Shown: in pieces, positions 1 to 8,313 of the stretch
Numbering within the stretch: the stretch's first letter is position 1
How the letters are laid out: each line of letters opens with the position of its first letter
Source of the DNA: Burkholderia ubonensis
Lineage (GTDB): Bacteria; Pseudomonadota; Gammaproteobacteria; Burkholderiales; Burkholderiaceae
Direction of reading: 5' to 3'
NCBI RefSeq assembly: GCF_001718695.1
Contig: NZ_CP013420.1
Span: 248,001-312,000 of the forward strand
Length of the DNA stretch: 64,000 bases
Notes under the pieces: generated by a model
What the model was told of the DNA's origin: nothing
The model's input: the letters and a program-made list of their open reading frames with translations, nothing else
Databases searched by the model: none
Program-made: the position numbers and the translations under genes

Positions 1-154
1 CCTGCATATAGGTGAGGGGATCCGTGGTGTCCGGAGATGCACCTCCCTGAGTAGAAGGAGAAAACGGATAGCTCCATGCAAGTGGCGTGTACGCCGGCTT
101 GGCGTCCGGCTCAGGCTTTTTCGGCGGTTGTTTGGGAGGGTGCTTGTCCGTCAT
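1..154 (-). CDS. N-terminus of unknown protein downstream of vgrG (partial)
   Basis: An open frame begins with ATG 49 bases after the vgrG stop, on the same strand, and runs off the window edge. About 51 residues are visible. They start MTDKHPPKQPPKKPEP and are rich in Pro and Lys, then contain aromatic and Ser/Thr residues, with no signal peptide. There is no convincing Shine-Dalgarno sequence. Genes placed directly after an orphan vgrG commonly encode the effector carried by that spike or its adaptor, so a type VI secretion cargo role is plausible from context only. The visible part contains no domain I recognise. Confidence 0.55.
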   Translation of the reverse strand, partial: MTDKHPPKQPPKKPEPDAKPAYTPLAWSYPFSPSTQGGASPDTTDPLTYMQ

Positions 155-203
155 GTCAGATTGAATCGCAAGTCGTTATCGTGCATCAAAAGCCGGCATC
201 CGC

Positions 204-2753
204 TCAGCCAGAAAAATCGTCCGCGTAACCGCCGTGTTTGGACACCGGCGTACCGTTTAGTGGGTCTCGCAACGTCATGGTCGACGCACCGGGCTTGTCC
301 CAGGATGCGCATTTTTCGAGAATCTGGCCCGACGTCCCGTTTTCGATCATGTTCGGCGTGATCTTGATATACGAGGAGCCGACGTTGAGAATCAGTTCCT
401 TTTCCGCGCGCAGGATCACCCGCCCTGACGCGCTCTCGATCTTGACGTCCTGTTGTGCCAGCATTGTCAGCGCATCGGTTTGAGCTTGGATCTCGATCGC
501 GCCTTTCGTCGCGAAGATTTTCACTCCCTGGTTTTGGGCGTACAGGCTGATCTTGTCCATTACGCTGGCGAGAAACGACTTCCCGGCTGCGAGGTTAACG
601 TTTTTCCCCGCCACCAAATTGACCTGCTGATTAGCCGATGTGTGAATCGATTGATGGCTCGACAGTCCGATGCCGGCCGGGCTCGACAGTAGCAGCGCGG
701 GTTTTGCAAAGCCATTGGCGTTCCCCGTCCCGCCGCCAGCGGTGCGCCCGCCTTTTGTTGCAGCGGGCACCGTGTGCTGCGTCATCTCGGTAAAGGCTTT
801 CAACGCATCGCTGCCGTCCTGCAAGCTCTCGGCCCGATTCGTTTCGCTCGCCTGCGACACCGTTTCGAGCACGGCTTCCGAAGCCGCGAGCTGATCGGTC
901 GCCGCGGACACGTTCATTGGTTGTACTGCGGCGGGGTGGGTCGAGATAGACATACCCTGAACGGCCCGGATCGCACCATGAGCCTCCGATTTGAGGTCGA
1001 ACCCACTGCCCACGAACGACCCCCGCGTGTTGTCGCTCTGTTCGATCAGATAGCCCAAATGCAGGTGCGAACTGTAGCTCGACGAGTAAAGGTGGACCCG
1101 GTTCTGACCGGTAGCATCGTCCATGACGAGCTGGTTGAAGCCGTCGCCGCCATACTCACGCGAACGAAACCCGGACAGCAGGCCGTGCGTGTGCCACACC
1201 GGCATCGTCGCGCCCCCATGCAAACGCGACACGATGACGGGCCGGTCGCAGTCGCCATTGACGAATCCGAGGAGCACCTGATCACCTTTGCGCAACGGGA
1301 AGTAGCCGCCGCGCTTCGAGCCTGCGTCCGGCATCGCCGCGCGAATCCACGACGTCGACTTTGTATTGCGATCGTTCCGGCTGTTCGACGTCCGGACCCG
1401 CACGCGATTGCCATCGTCCGTGGCGATTTCTTCGTCGCTGTCGGTTACGACGATCGCCGTCTGCAAGTGCATCTCCGGCTTGTCATGCTCGAACGGGCTG
1501 CGGAACGGCGTCTTGCGGCGTTGCGCTTCGATCTCGACGTGGAAGAATCCGATACCGCCATCGCGGTGGCTCACAGTCGCGCCGGCCCCGGCCGCCTTCA
1601 CCTGTTCGATCTCGCTGCGCAGGCTGCGCGGGAAGCGGGTTAGGGCGTCCATTCCTGGCAGGTTGTTTTGAATCAGCCAATCGCTCGCGATGATCGACAG
1701 TTCGCGCTCTTCGTCAGGCAATGCGTCGAGGACGGGATGCCCCGACACTTTGAACCAGTAGCCGGGCAGCGCGTAGCGGGGACTACCGATCGCAAAATAG
1801 CGCTTTGCTCTGGACGCCCATTCCTCGGTTCGAATACGCGCCTGTTGTTGTCCGGCATCGGATTCGGCCCAGGTCTGTGAGCCGGTATATAGATAATCCT
1901 CGCCTTGGCCCGGCAGATCTTCCAGGTCGGCCGCCGGCATGCTGATTTGTTTGTCGAGATCCGGGCGCTTGTAGTCGACGGTGCCGAGCGCAAGCGTTGC
2001 GCTTTGTGCATCTTGCTGCTCGCTCAGCTGCGTGAGGCCATCGAAATCCTCGTCGGTACCCGCGTGGCTGAACTTCATCTCCGAATTCGGCAGTGACGGC
2101 CCGAAATACAGGTCGTCCATCATCACGACCTTGTGCGACTTGCCATCCTTCGCGAAATCGAAGCGCGCAAATACGCCGACTTCCTCCAGGCTGCGATGCA
2201 CGAAATTCCAGTCGGTTTCCCACTGCACGCGGTGCGAATACGAGCGCATCGCCGCGCGCAGTTCCTGCCCATAGTTACCGGAAGCCTGCGAATGCTTGTC
2301 GAACACGTCGGTGAGAATTTGCCAGCCGCTCGCTTCCTGCCAGTCGCGCCGATCGCTGCTCAGCTTCAGAAAGCTCAGCCACGAAGAAAACTGAAGCTGG
2401 AAATACGAGACGCTCCCGTCGTTTCCGAGGCGGCGAGCCCGCTGCACATAGCCATGGATCGGCAGATAGCCGCCGTCGGTCTGGCGAATCCACAGCGTGA
2501 CGGGTTGCAGCATCAGCGCGCTGAGCTTGATCTTGTCGCCCATGACGGACGACGCGTCGACGGTCACTTCGAAATTGCGCCCGAGTCGCGCGTTGACCTT
2601 GACGTACAGCGGCGTGAGCCAGTCCTCGCCGAGCGGCGTGTCGAGTTTGACGATGCGATCGAACTGCGCGTAACCGCCGCGCAACACCTTCAGCAATACT
2701 TCCCCGCTCATGCCATTACCCCGTTTCTCGAGAACGCGATCGTTATCCGACAT
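204..2753 (-). CDS. vgrG: Type VI secretion system tip protein VgrG
   Basis: The 849-residue product is a VgrG spike protein, which trimerises at the tip of the T6SS tube and carries effectors. The N-terminal part (about residues 15-400) has the gp27-like pattern, including the FQLQFSSWLSFLKLSSDRR segment and the WNFVHRSLEEVGVFARF motif typical of the family. A gp5-like OB region follows (about 440-560, with RVRVRTSNSR and KGDQVLLGFVNGDCDRPV). The C-terminal third is a DUF2345 beta-helix region (AGKNVNLAAGKSF, GVKIFATKGAIEIQAQ) ending near LRDPLNGTPVSKHGG. No extra enzymatic domain is appended. It is an orphan copy because no tss structural genes are in the window. The next gene starts 49 bases downstream. 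The first ATG was kept; an internal MSGEVLLK start 14 codons later is possible. Confidence 0.95.
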   Translation of the reverse strand: MSDNDRVLEKRGNGMSGEVLLKVLRGGYAQFDRIVKLDTPLGEDWLTPLYVKVNARLGRNFEVTVDASSVMGDKIKLSALMLQPVTLWIRQTDGGYLPIHGYVQRARRLGNDGSVSYFQLQFSSWLSFLKLSSDRRDWQEASGWQILTDVFDKHSQASGNYGQELRAAMRSYSHRVQWETDWNFVHRSLEEVGVFARFDFAKDGKSHKVVMMDDLYFGPSLPNSEMKFSHAGTDEDFDGLTQLSEQQDAQSATLALGTVDYKRPDLDKQISMPAADLEDLPGQGEDYLYTGSQTWAESDAGQQQARIRTEEWASRAKRYFAIGSPRYALPGYWFKVSGHPVLDALPDEERELSIIASDWLIQNNLPGMDALTRFPRSLRSEIEQVKAAGAGATVSHRDGGIGFFHVEIEAQRRKTPFRSPFEHDKPEMHLQTAIVVTDSDEEIATDDGNRVRVRTSNSRNDRNTKSTSWIRAAMPDAGSKRGGYFPLRKGDQVLLGFVNGDCDRPVIVSRLHGGATMPVWHTHGLLSGFRSREYGGDGFNQLVMDDATGQNRVHLYSSSYSSHLHLGYLIEQSDNTRGSFVGSGFDLKSEAHGAIRAVQGMSISTHPAAVQPMNVSAATDQLAASEAVLETVSQASETNRAESLQDGSDALKAFTEMTQHTVPAATKGGRTAGGGTGNANGFAKPALLLSSPAGIGLSSHQSIHTSANQQVNLVAGKNVNLAAGKSFLASVMDKISLYAQNQGVKIFATKGAIEIQAQTDALTMLAQQDVKIESASGRVILRAEKELILNVGSSYIKITPNMIENGTSGQILEKCASWDKPGASTMTLRDPLNGTPVSKHGGYADDFSG

Positions 2754-3116
2754 CCCGGCGCCGGAATTGTGTCAGTGCCAAATGAATCTTTCAAACAAAT
2801 AACGATTTATTTGGATTTGCTTTCATTTTGGTGCGGAAATCCTATAAGCCGCGCCTCGGCTGATCGCGCGAAAGATCATATCAAAGGGAATTCAATACGG
2901 TAAATGTCCGGTAACCATTTTTGAAAGTCTTCTCGAAACCATCGGGCATGTAATTTTTACTATTTTGTGGCTGTCTCGTTATGTGGTGAGTAAATAATTA
3001 CCGATTTTCGATGCGGCGTCATATCCCGTCACCGGATGATAAGGGGCACATCGTCTTTCCGTCGGCAACGTCGAGCACGAGTGCGCACGCGCCCCCTACC
3101 TGGACGTACGCCAGCA
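2754..3116. other. AT-richer intergenic region upstream of vgrG
   Basis: About 360 bases separate the vgrG start from the broken LprI-like gene. The stretch is clearly less GC-rich than the surrounding chromosome, with runs such as ATAACGATTTATTTGG and TAATTTTTACTATTTTG. I see no credible coding frame. It presumably holds the vgrG promoter and looks like accessory-region DNA. Confidence 0.5.
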
Positions 3117-3703
3117 TCAGTCACTTTCCTGACCGGAGTTTTCATCCGGATAAGACGGATGGGTGCTTGATATCCTGCCTTTGATATAGGCGATTCGGTT
3201 GCGATATGCGTCGAGTAAGCACGCACTGTCTGCGCAGGAATTGCGGACCGTCCTGAGCCATTCGATTTGATCCAGCCGAATCGGGTCCTGATATGAGATT
3301 TCTTTCGAATCGGCTTGGCGCATCGCGACGTAGCCACGATTGACGGTTGCATCCAGCTTGAGCAGTTCTCGGTTTCTACAAATGAGAGATGCTCGCCATT
3401 CGTGCCGGGCTTACTGCAATCAAAAACTCTCCCTGCATGCGCCGGCGCACGGGTCGAGCGCTCGAACACGTATGCCCAGGAACCGTCGAGGAGTACCAGT
3501 TTGTCCGGCGATCACTCGTGCGTAACGAAATTGACCGTTCGCCGGTGACGCCTGCCACGGAGGCTTGGGCGGAAGTAGAGAACGCCGAGCTGCGATGTAG
3601 CGACGTACGAAGAAGGTAGCGCGAAGGCGGGTTGATCCACGAAAAACTCAGGCTCGCTTGGCGAAACGAGTGTCGTGAACCAATGAAAAAAGCCCTTGAA
3701 GAC
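3117..3703 (-). pseudogene. Broken gene with LprI-like (DUF1311) C-terminal region
   Basis: The last part of the reading frame, upstream to about 3383, encodes LICRNRELLKLD, then DQIEWLRTVRNSCADSAC and LLDAYRNRI. This is the signature of the DUF1311/LprI family of periplasmic Cys-containing proteins (family knowledge; LprI inhibits lysozyme in mycobacteria). The preceding family motif FDCSKPGTNGEH lies in another frame. Removing one GA copy from the GAGAGA repeat at 3384-3389 joins the two exactly. Upstream, the same frame is open from 3703 except for a TGA at 3512-3514 between FVTHE and SPDKLVLLDGS. The upstream 60 codons resemble coding sequence but I cannot name them, and no signal peptide or clear start is visible. 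The gene sits between vgrG and tRNA-Ser. A role as immunity protein to a cell-wall effector is conceivable but unsupported. Confidence 0.6.
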
Positions 3704-3715
3704 TCAAGGGCTTTT
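3687..3715 (-). terminator. Rho-independent terminator of tRNA-Ser
   Basis: An inverted repeat with arms AAAAGCCCTTGA and TCAAGGGCTTTT around a 4-base loop is followed, on the minus strand, by a T run. It lies nine bases beyond the CCA end of tRNA-Ser, so it ends that transcript and insulates it from the broken gene to the left. Confidence 0.85.
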
Positions 3716-3724
3716 AGGGTGTTC

Positions 3725-3815
3725 TGGCGGAGAGAGGGGGATTCGAACCCCCGATAGGCGATTAACCTATACACGCTTTCCAGGCGTGCGACTTAAACCA
3801 CTCATCCATCTCTCC
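3725..3815 (-). tRNA. tRNA-Ser (GGA anticodon)
   Basis: A 91-base class II tRNA. The acceptor arm GGAGAGA pairs with TCTCTCC. The anticodon stem CACGC/GCGTG encloses loop CTGGAAA, giving anticodon GGA for UCC/UCU. A long variable arm (TATAGG..CCTAT) typical of tRNA-Ser is present, the T loop is GGTTCGAATCC, and the 3' CCA is encoded. A TATACT box lies just upstream (3827-3832, minus strand). tRNA-Ser genes are frequent island integration sites. The DNA on its 3' side (vgrG and a broken gene) looks accessory, but no integrase is visible. Confidence 0.97.
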
Positions 3816-4451
3816 GGAAGACCGAGAGTATAGCAAACTCTGGCGGCGGCCCGCCAGCCCCTCGATTTCCCGGCAGAGCGTCCCACGCTGGCAGGGCTGC
3901 CGGGGTCGGTCATGCGTCTTCGGCCCGCCAGGGAAGTCGTGCCTGCCACCGGGCATCGGCGCTCTCTTGGCTCAGGCGATCTATGCGCATCGATCGCATC
4001 CAGGCGAAGACGCGAACACGCATGCAATCGCGCGTCGCACACCTCCAAGTCGACACCCCCGACGCCGGCCGACATCCACTGCACACTGCGCACGCAGACC
4101 AATGCAATCCCTTCGCTCTACTGCGCATGAGGCCCGCCTTCATCGTGACGAGCAATTCGACGTACTACGCGGTTCATCACGGCCAGCCTGCCGCGCTTTA
4201 TTGCCCGATCACGGTCAATCAAGCCAGCCGCCGAGCATTCCATCTTCCGAGCATCGAATGCCCACCGATCCGTCGCGCCACCCCTTCGAACCCCGACATT
4301 TCATTTCTCTTTCGCATTCGTCGCGCGTGTAAGGTTGTGCGCCTTCCGCAGTCCCGAAAACTGCCCCGATAGCGGAATAACCGCAGCCTTTTCACCACCA
4401 AGCTCGCACAATACCTTACAAAACGAATGGAAATTGTAAAAATCACGTCGC
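3816..4451. other. Intergenic region between tRNA-Ser and tel/ter operon
   Basis: About 640 bases without a recognisable gene. The short open frames on both strands overlap one another and show no family pattern or ribosome binding site. The left edge carries the tRNA-Ser promoter. The right edge leads into the promoter of the tel/ter operon. Confidence 0.6.
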
Positions 4452-4535
4452 TTGACGCGATGCGCGTCGGCATTTATTGTCCGTCTGCCGTACGTGAGAG
4501 AGCACGTACGTCAATCGCAGATGCGCGCATCTGCG
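4452..4535 (+). promoter_or_regulatory. Promoter and structured leader of the tel/ter operon
   Basis: A sigma-70-like promoter reads TTGACG (4452-4457), 17 bases, then TATTGT (4475-4480). Immediately after the expected start point lies an inverted repeat, CGTACGTG-AGAGAG-CACGTACG (4489-4510). A 20-base perfect palindrome centred on GCGC follows (4516-4535, CGCAGATGCG and its mirror). Both would lie in the 5' leader, 50-95 bases before the telA ATG. They could be RNA hairpins or binding sites for a dimeric regulator; the sequence does not decide which. Confidence 0.5.
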
Positions 4536-4583
4536 CACACCACAACGCGTAGCAAAAAGCAGAAAAGGAAACGTGGTAGCCAC

Positions 4584-5696
4584 ATGAAGCCGCTGTTCGA
4601 TGACAAGAAATCCGACGCGGTCAGCGATCGTCCTTCCATGCCGTCTTCGGCGCCCGTCGCAGTATCCGCCGCGGCCGATGCAGCCAACACAGCCAACGTT
4701 CTTCGAGTGCCGCCGGCGCATCCGACGGAGCCCGCGCGCCTGATCACCGTCGACGAGATCGACCAGCTCGGCGCGGCGCAGGGCGGCCGGATCGCCGCCT
4801 TCTCGCAGCAGATTCTCGCGAGCGTGCGCGCATCGGACGCCGACCAGTTCGGCGACAAGCTCAACGAACTGATTGCAACCGCGAAGGGGCTGGACCCGCG
4901 TGGCGCCGACAAGGGCGGGCTGCTCACGCAGGTCGCGCGGCTGTTCCGTTCGACGAAGGAAAAGCTGCTGTCGCAATACGAGTCGGTCAGCAAGCGGATG
5001 GACACGCTCGTCGTCGAGCTCGAGCGCCATGCGCAGCGGCAGAAGGCCGGCATCGACGAACTCGAGCGGATGTACGACGACAACTACGCGCTGCACCAGG
5101 AGATCGCGCAGGCGAAGTCGCACGGCGAAACGGCGCTCGCGACGCTGCGCGCGCATCTCGCGGCCGGCCAGCCAGCCGACGACGCGTTCGGCGCGCAGCG
5201 GCTGCTCGACGTGAAGCGCAAGGTCGACGCACTCGAAAGCAAGCTCGACGATCTCGACCGCGCGATGCTGATGTCGAAGCAGCTCGCGCCGCAGATCCGG
5301 ATGGAGCAGGACCAGAAGCGCACGCTGACGTCGAAGTTCATGACGATCAAGACCGTGCTGATCCCCGCGTGGACCAACGCGTTCGCGCTCTACCTCGAAC
5401 AGCTCGGCACGAAGCGCGCGGCGGCGCTCGCGAACGCGACCTACGACGCGGCCGACGAGGCGATCCGCGCGCAGGCGGACCTCAACCGCGCGAATGCGCA
5501 GGAGGTCGCGAAGCTCGCGCAGCGCCCGGTGATCTCGACCGACACGTTCGAATACGCGCAGCAGCAACTGTTCGGCGCGTTCGACGACGTCACGCAGATC
5601 ATCGCCGAAGGCAGGCGGCAGCGCGAGCAGGACGCGCCGCGGCTGCGCCAGCTCGAACAGGACCTGATCACCCGATTCGCTCCGAAGCACAACTGA
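4584..5696 (+). CDS. telA: Toxic anion resistance protein, TelA family
   Basis: A 370-residue, mostly helical soluble protein of the TelA/KlaA family (PF05816), linked to tellurite and other toxic-anion or envelope stress resistance; the biochemical function is not settled. After a low-complexity Ser/Ala N-terminus (about 1-50), the family body begins at ITVDEIDQLGAAQGGRIAAF. It contains long amphipathic helices such as LARLFRSTKEKLLSQYESVSKRM-type sequence, QKAGIDELERMYDDNY and the conserved QLAPQIRMEQDQKRTLTSKF. I chose the ATG at 4584 because the longer frame would begin with a TTG inside the promoter -35 box. It is the first gene of the operon, with the VWA gene nine bases downstream. Confidence 0.88.
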   Translation: MKPLFDDKKSDAVSDRPSMPSSAPVAVSAAADAANTANVLRVPPAHPTEPARLITVDEIDQLGAAQGGRIAAFSQQILASVRASDADQFGDKLNELIATAKGLDPRGADKGGLLTQVARLFRSTKEKLLSQYESVSKRMDTLVVELERHAQRQKAGIDELERMYDDNYALHQEIAQAKSHGETALATLRAHLAAGQPADDAFGAQRLLDVKRKVDALESKLDDLDRAMLMSKQLAPQIRMEQDQKRTLTSKFMTIKTVLIPAWTNAFALYLEQLGTKRAAALANATYDAADEAIRAQADLNRANAQEVAKLAQRPVISTDTFEYAQQQLFGAFDDVTQIIAEGRRQREQDAPRLRQLEQDLITRFAPKHN

Positions 5697-5705
5697 GGTG
5701 CATGC

Positions 5706-6455
5706 ATGATTACGCTTGAGAAACGCGCGGCGAAGGTCGCGATCGTCCTTGAAAAACGCCAGATACTGAAGCCGCCCGTGGTGCGCGTCGGCGCGGCGCT
5801 CGACATCTCGGGCTCCGCAAAGGCGCTGTACAAGTCGGGCGTGATCCAGGAGACGCACGACCGGATCCTCGGCATCGCGCTGAAATTCGACGACAACGGC
5901 GAAGTCGACACGTGGACCTTCACCGAAGGCTTCGACCGCCTGCCGACCGCGACGCCTGACAACTACGGCGCGTACATCACCGACTACGTGCTGAACGGCG
6001 ACGTCGACAAGTGGGGCGGCACGCAGTACGCGCCGGTGATGAACGACATCGTCGACTTCTTCTTCCGCGCGCCGGAGCCGGCGCGCAAGCGCGAAGCCAA
6101 GCGTGGCCTCCTGAGCCGGCTGTTCGGCGGCGCGGACGACGCGCCCGCGCCGGCGAGCGCGCCCCCGCCGGCGAACGGCCACCTGCCGGCCTGGGTGCTG
6201 TTCGTCACCGACGGCCAGAACCCGAAGAACGATCGCAAGCGCGTGCGCCAGCTGCTGGCCGAGTCGCGGCATTACCCGCTGTACTGGTCGCTCGTCGGCG
6301 TCGGCGATCCGAGCGAATTCGGCTTCCTCGCGGAAGTCGCCGACGAAATGCCGAACGTCGGCTTCCTGCATCTCGAGTCGCTCGACGTCTCCGACGAGCA
6401 GATCTACGAACAACTGATCACGCAGGAATTCTGCGACTGGGTGCGCGCGAAGTAA
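5706..6455 (+). CDS. VWA domain protein of the tel/ter operon (TerF/TerY-like)
   Basis: A 249-residue cytosolic protein made of a von Willebrand factor A domain. The metal-ion-dependent adhesion site is visible: DISGS at residues 33-37, the Thr in WGGTQYAPVM and the Asp in FVTDGQN. A Pro/Ala linker (about 135-160) interrupts the domain. VWA proteins of this sort accompany TerD and TelA proteins in stress operons and are thought to act in metal-dependent complexes. It follows telA by nine bases and precedes the DUF475 gene by about 50, so the genes are very likely co-transcribed. The exact subfamily is uncertain. Confidence 0.85.
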   Translation: MITLEKRAAKVAIVLEKRQILKPPVVRVGAALDISGSAKALYKSGVIQETHDRILGIALKFDDNGEVDTWTFTEGFDRLPTATPDNYGAYITDYVLNGDVDKWGGTQYAPVMNDIVDFFFRAPEPARKREAKRGLLSRLFGGADDAPAPASAPPPANGHLPAWVLFVTDGQNPKNDRKRVRQLLAESRHYPLYWSLVGVGDPSEFGFLAEVADEMPNVGFLHLESLDVSDEQIYEQLITQEFCDWVRAK

Positions 6456-6504
6456 GCGCGGGCCCGCACGGCATCCCTTTTTCGAACAGAGTCACATTCC
6501 CATC

Positions 6505-7521
6505 ATGCTGAAAGATTTCAAGATCCCGCTGTCGCTCACGGTTCTGGCGCTCGTCGTCGCGTACTGGCTCGGCGGCTTCAAGGACATGCTCATCGTCGCC
6601 GTCCTGTGCGTGCTCGAGATTTCGCTGTCGCTCGACAACGCGGTCGTCAACGCATCCGTGCTCAAGAACTGGTCGGAGAAGTGGCGCAACCGCTTCATGG
6701 TGTTCGGCCTGCCGGTGGCCGTGTTCGGCATGCGGCTCGTGTTCCCGCTCTTGATCGTCGCGGTGATCGGCCACATCGGCATGTGGGAGGCGCTGACGCT
6801 CGCGATCGACGCGCCGGACAAGTACGCGGCGATCCTGACGTCCGCGCATCACCAGGTGTCGGCGTTCGGCGGCGCGTTCCTGCTGATGGTGTTCTTCAAG
6901 TTCATGCTCGACACCGGGAAGGACGAGCACTGGATCGGCATCTTCGAAGGCCCGATGCGGCATCTCGGCCGGATCACCGCGCTCGAGGTCGCGCTGACGC
7001 TCGCGATCGTGATCATCGCGTCGCTGTACGTGCCGTCGGCCGAGCAGGTGAGCTTCCTGCTCGCGGGCGCGTTCGGCGTGATCAGCTTCGTGATCGCGCA
7101 CGGCATCGGCGACCTGATCGGCGGCGAGGACACCGGCTCGCGCGTGGTGCGCGAAGGCGTCGCGGGCTTCATGTATCTCGAAGTGCTCGATTCGTCGTTC
7201 AGCTTCGACGGCGTTATCGGCGCATTTGCCCTGTCGAACAACATTTTCCTGATCGCGCTCGGCCTCGGCGTCGGCGCGGCCTACATCCGGGAAATGACGC
7301 TCGTGCTGCTGAAGAAGGGCACGCTCGCGCAATATCGCTATCTGGAGCATGGCGCGTTCTGGGCGATCGGCGCGCTCGCGGCGATCATGTTCCTCGGCGT
7401 GAAGCTGGAGATTCCCGAGGTCGTGACGGGCCTGATCGGCGCGGCGACGATCGGCGCGGCCGTGTGGTCGTCGATCATCGCGCAACGCAAGGAAGATCGC
7501 GCGACGGCCGGCGGCAAGTGA
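6505..7521 (+). CDS. DUF475 (TerC-superfamily) integral membrane protein
   Basis: A 338-residue polytopic membrane protein with about eight hydrophobic segments. It carries the paired acidic motifs typical of TerC-like proteins, EISLSLDNAVVNASVL near residue 45 and VLDSSFSFDGVIGAFALS near 235. These repeated Asp/Asn motifs within membrane helices suggest metal-ion transport or binding (family inference; TerC-superfamily members include manganese exporters). Its place between the VWA and TerD genes matches the usual tellurium-resistance gene neighbourhood, where the membrane component partners with TerD-type calcium-binding proteins. Confidence 0.88.
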   Translation: MLKDFKIPLSLTVLALVVAYWLGGFKDMLIVAVLCVLEISLSLDNAVVNASVLKNWSEKWRNRFMVFGLPVAVFGMRLVFPLLIVAVIGHIGMWEALTLAIDAPDKYAAILTSAHHQVSAFGGAFLLMVFFKFMLDTGKDEHWIGIFEGPMRHLGRITALEVALTLAIVIIASLYVPSAEQVSFLLAGAFGVISFVIAHGIGDLIGGEDTGSRVVREGVAGFMYLEVLDSSFSFDGVIGAFALSNNIFLIALGLGVGAAYIREMTLVLLKKGTLAQYRYLEHGAFWAIGALAAIMFLGVKLEIPEVVTGLIGAATIGAAVWSSIIAQRKEDRATAGGK

Positions 7522-7611
7522 CGGCGCGCGGCACCGATTGACGGCGGGCTGCCGCAGGCGGCCCGGATTCGCCGCCGGCGCATCGGCGGAATTCCAGCAG
7601 GAGATGTTCAG

Positions 7612-8268
7612 ATGATCAATTTGTCGAAGGGCGGCCGCCTCAACCTGTCGAAAGAGGCGCCCGGCACGCAGAAATTCCGCATCGGCCTCGGCTGGGATGC
7701 GAACGCGACGGACACGGGCACGGATTTCGATCTCGACGTGTCGGTGTTCCTGTGCAAGTACGACGCGCAGAACAATCCGAAGCTGATCTCCGACCAGCAC
7801 TTCGTGTTCTACAACAGCGAAGTGCGCACGATGGAGCGCAAGGACACCTTCATCCAGCCCGGCGACGATTTCCCGAAGCGCGGGATGCCGGCGTCGACGT
7901 GCCTCGGCGTCGTCCATAGCGGCGACAACCGCACCGGCAGCGGCGGCGGGGACGACGAGGTGATCTTCATCGACGTGACGAAGCTCGCGGCGGACGTCGA
8001 GGAAATCTCGGTGGTCGTCACGATCGACCAGGCCGAAGCGCGCCGCCAGAACTTCGGGCAGGTGCGCAACAGCTACATCCAGATCGCCGACGAGGTGACG
8101 GGCGCCGTGATCGCGAAGTACGCGCTCGAAGAGGACTTCTCGATGGAGACGTCGGTGCAGGTCGGCAGCTTCTACCGGCGCGACGGCCAATTCATGTTCA
8201 AGGCGGTTGGCGCAGGCTACAACCGTGGCCTCGGCGATTTCGTCCGGGCCTACGGCGGCGCCGTCTGA
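7612..8268 (+). CDS. terD: TerD/TerE family stress protein
   Basis: A 218-residue TerD-family protein (PF02342). The signature is clear: MINLSKGGRLNLSKEAPG at the start, then GLGWDAN, DFDLDVSVFL, FYNSEV, GDDFPKRGM-type loop, SGDNRTGSGGGDDEVIFID and the closing YGGAV. The acidic loops form the paired calcium sites described for TerD proteins. A good ribosome site (CAGGAG, about 8 bases before ATG) precedes it. TerD proteins are general stress factors needed for tellurite, phage and colicin tolerance, with an ill-defined mechanism. Length is slightly above the classical 192 residues. Confidence 0.92.
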   Translation: MINLSKGGRLNLSKEAPGTQKFRIGLGWDANATDTGTDFDLDVSVFLCKYDAQNNPKLISDQHFVFYNSEVRTMERKDTFIQPGDDFPKRGMPASTCLGVVHSGDNRTGSGGGDDEVIFIDVTKLAADVEEISVVVTIDQAEARRQNFGQVRNSYIQIADEVTGAVIAKYALEEDFSMETSVQVGSFYRRDGQFMFKAVGAGYNRGLGDFVRAYGGAV

Positions 8269-8313
8269 CCGGCGGCCGCGCCAAGCGAACCGCCGCGGGG
8301 CAGGACACACGCG

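Noticed and set aside
4452..4583. Longer telA beginning at the TTG at 4452
   Set aside because: That codon is inside the predicted -35 box and the extra 44 residues are Arg/Lys-rich and encoded across two palindromes.
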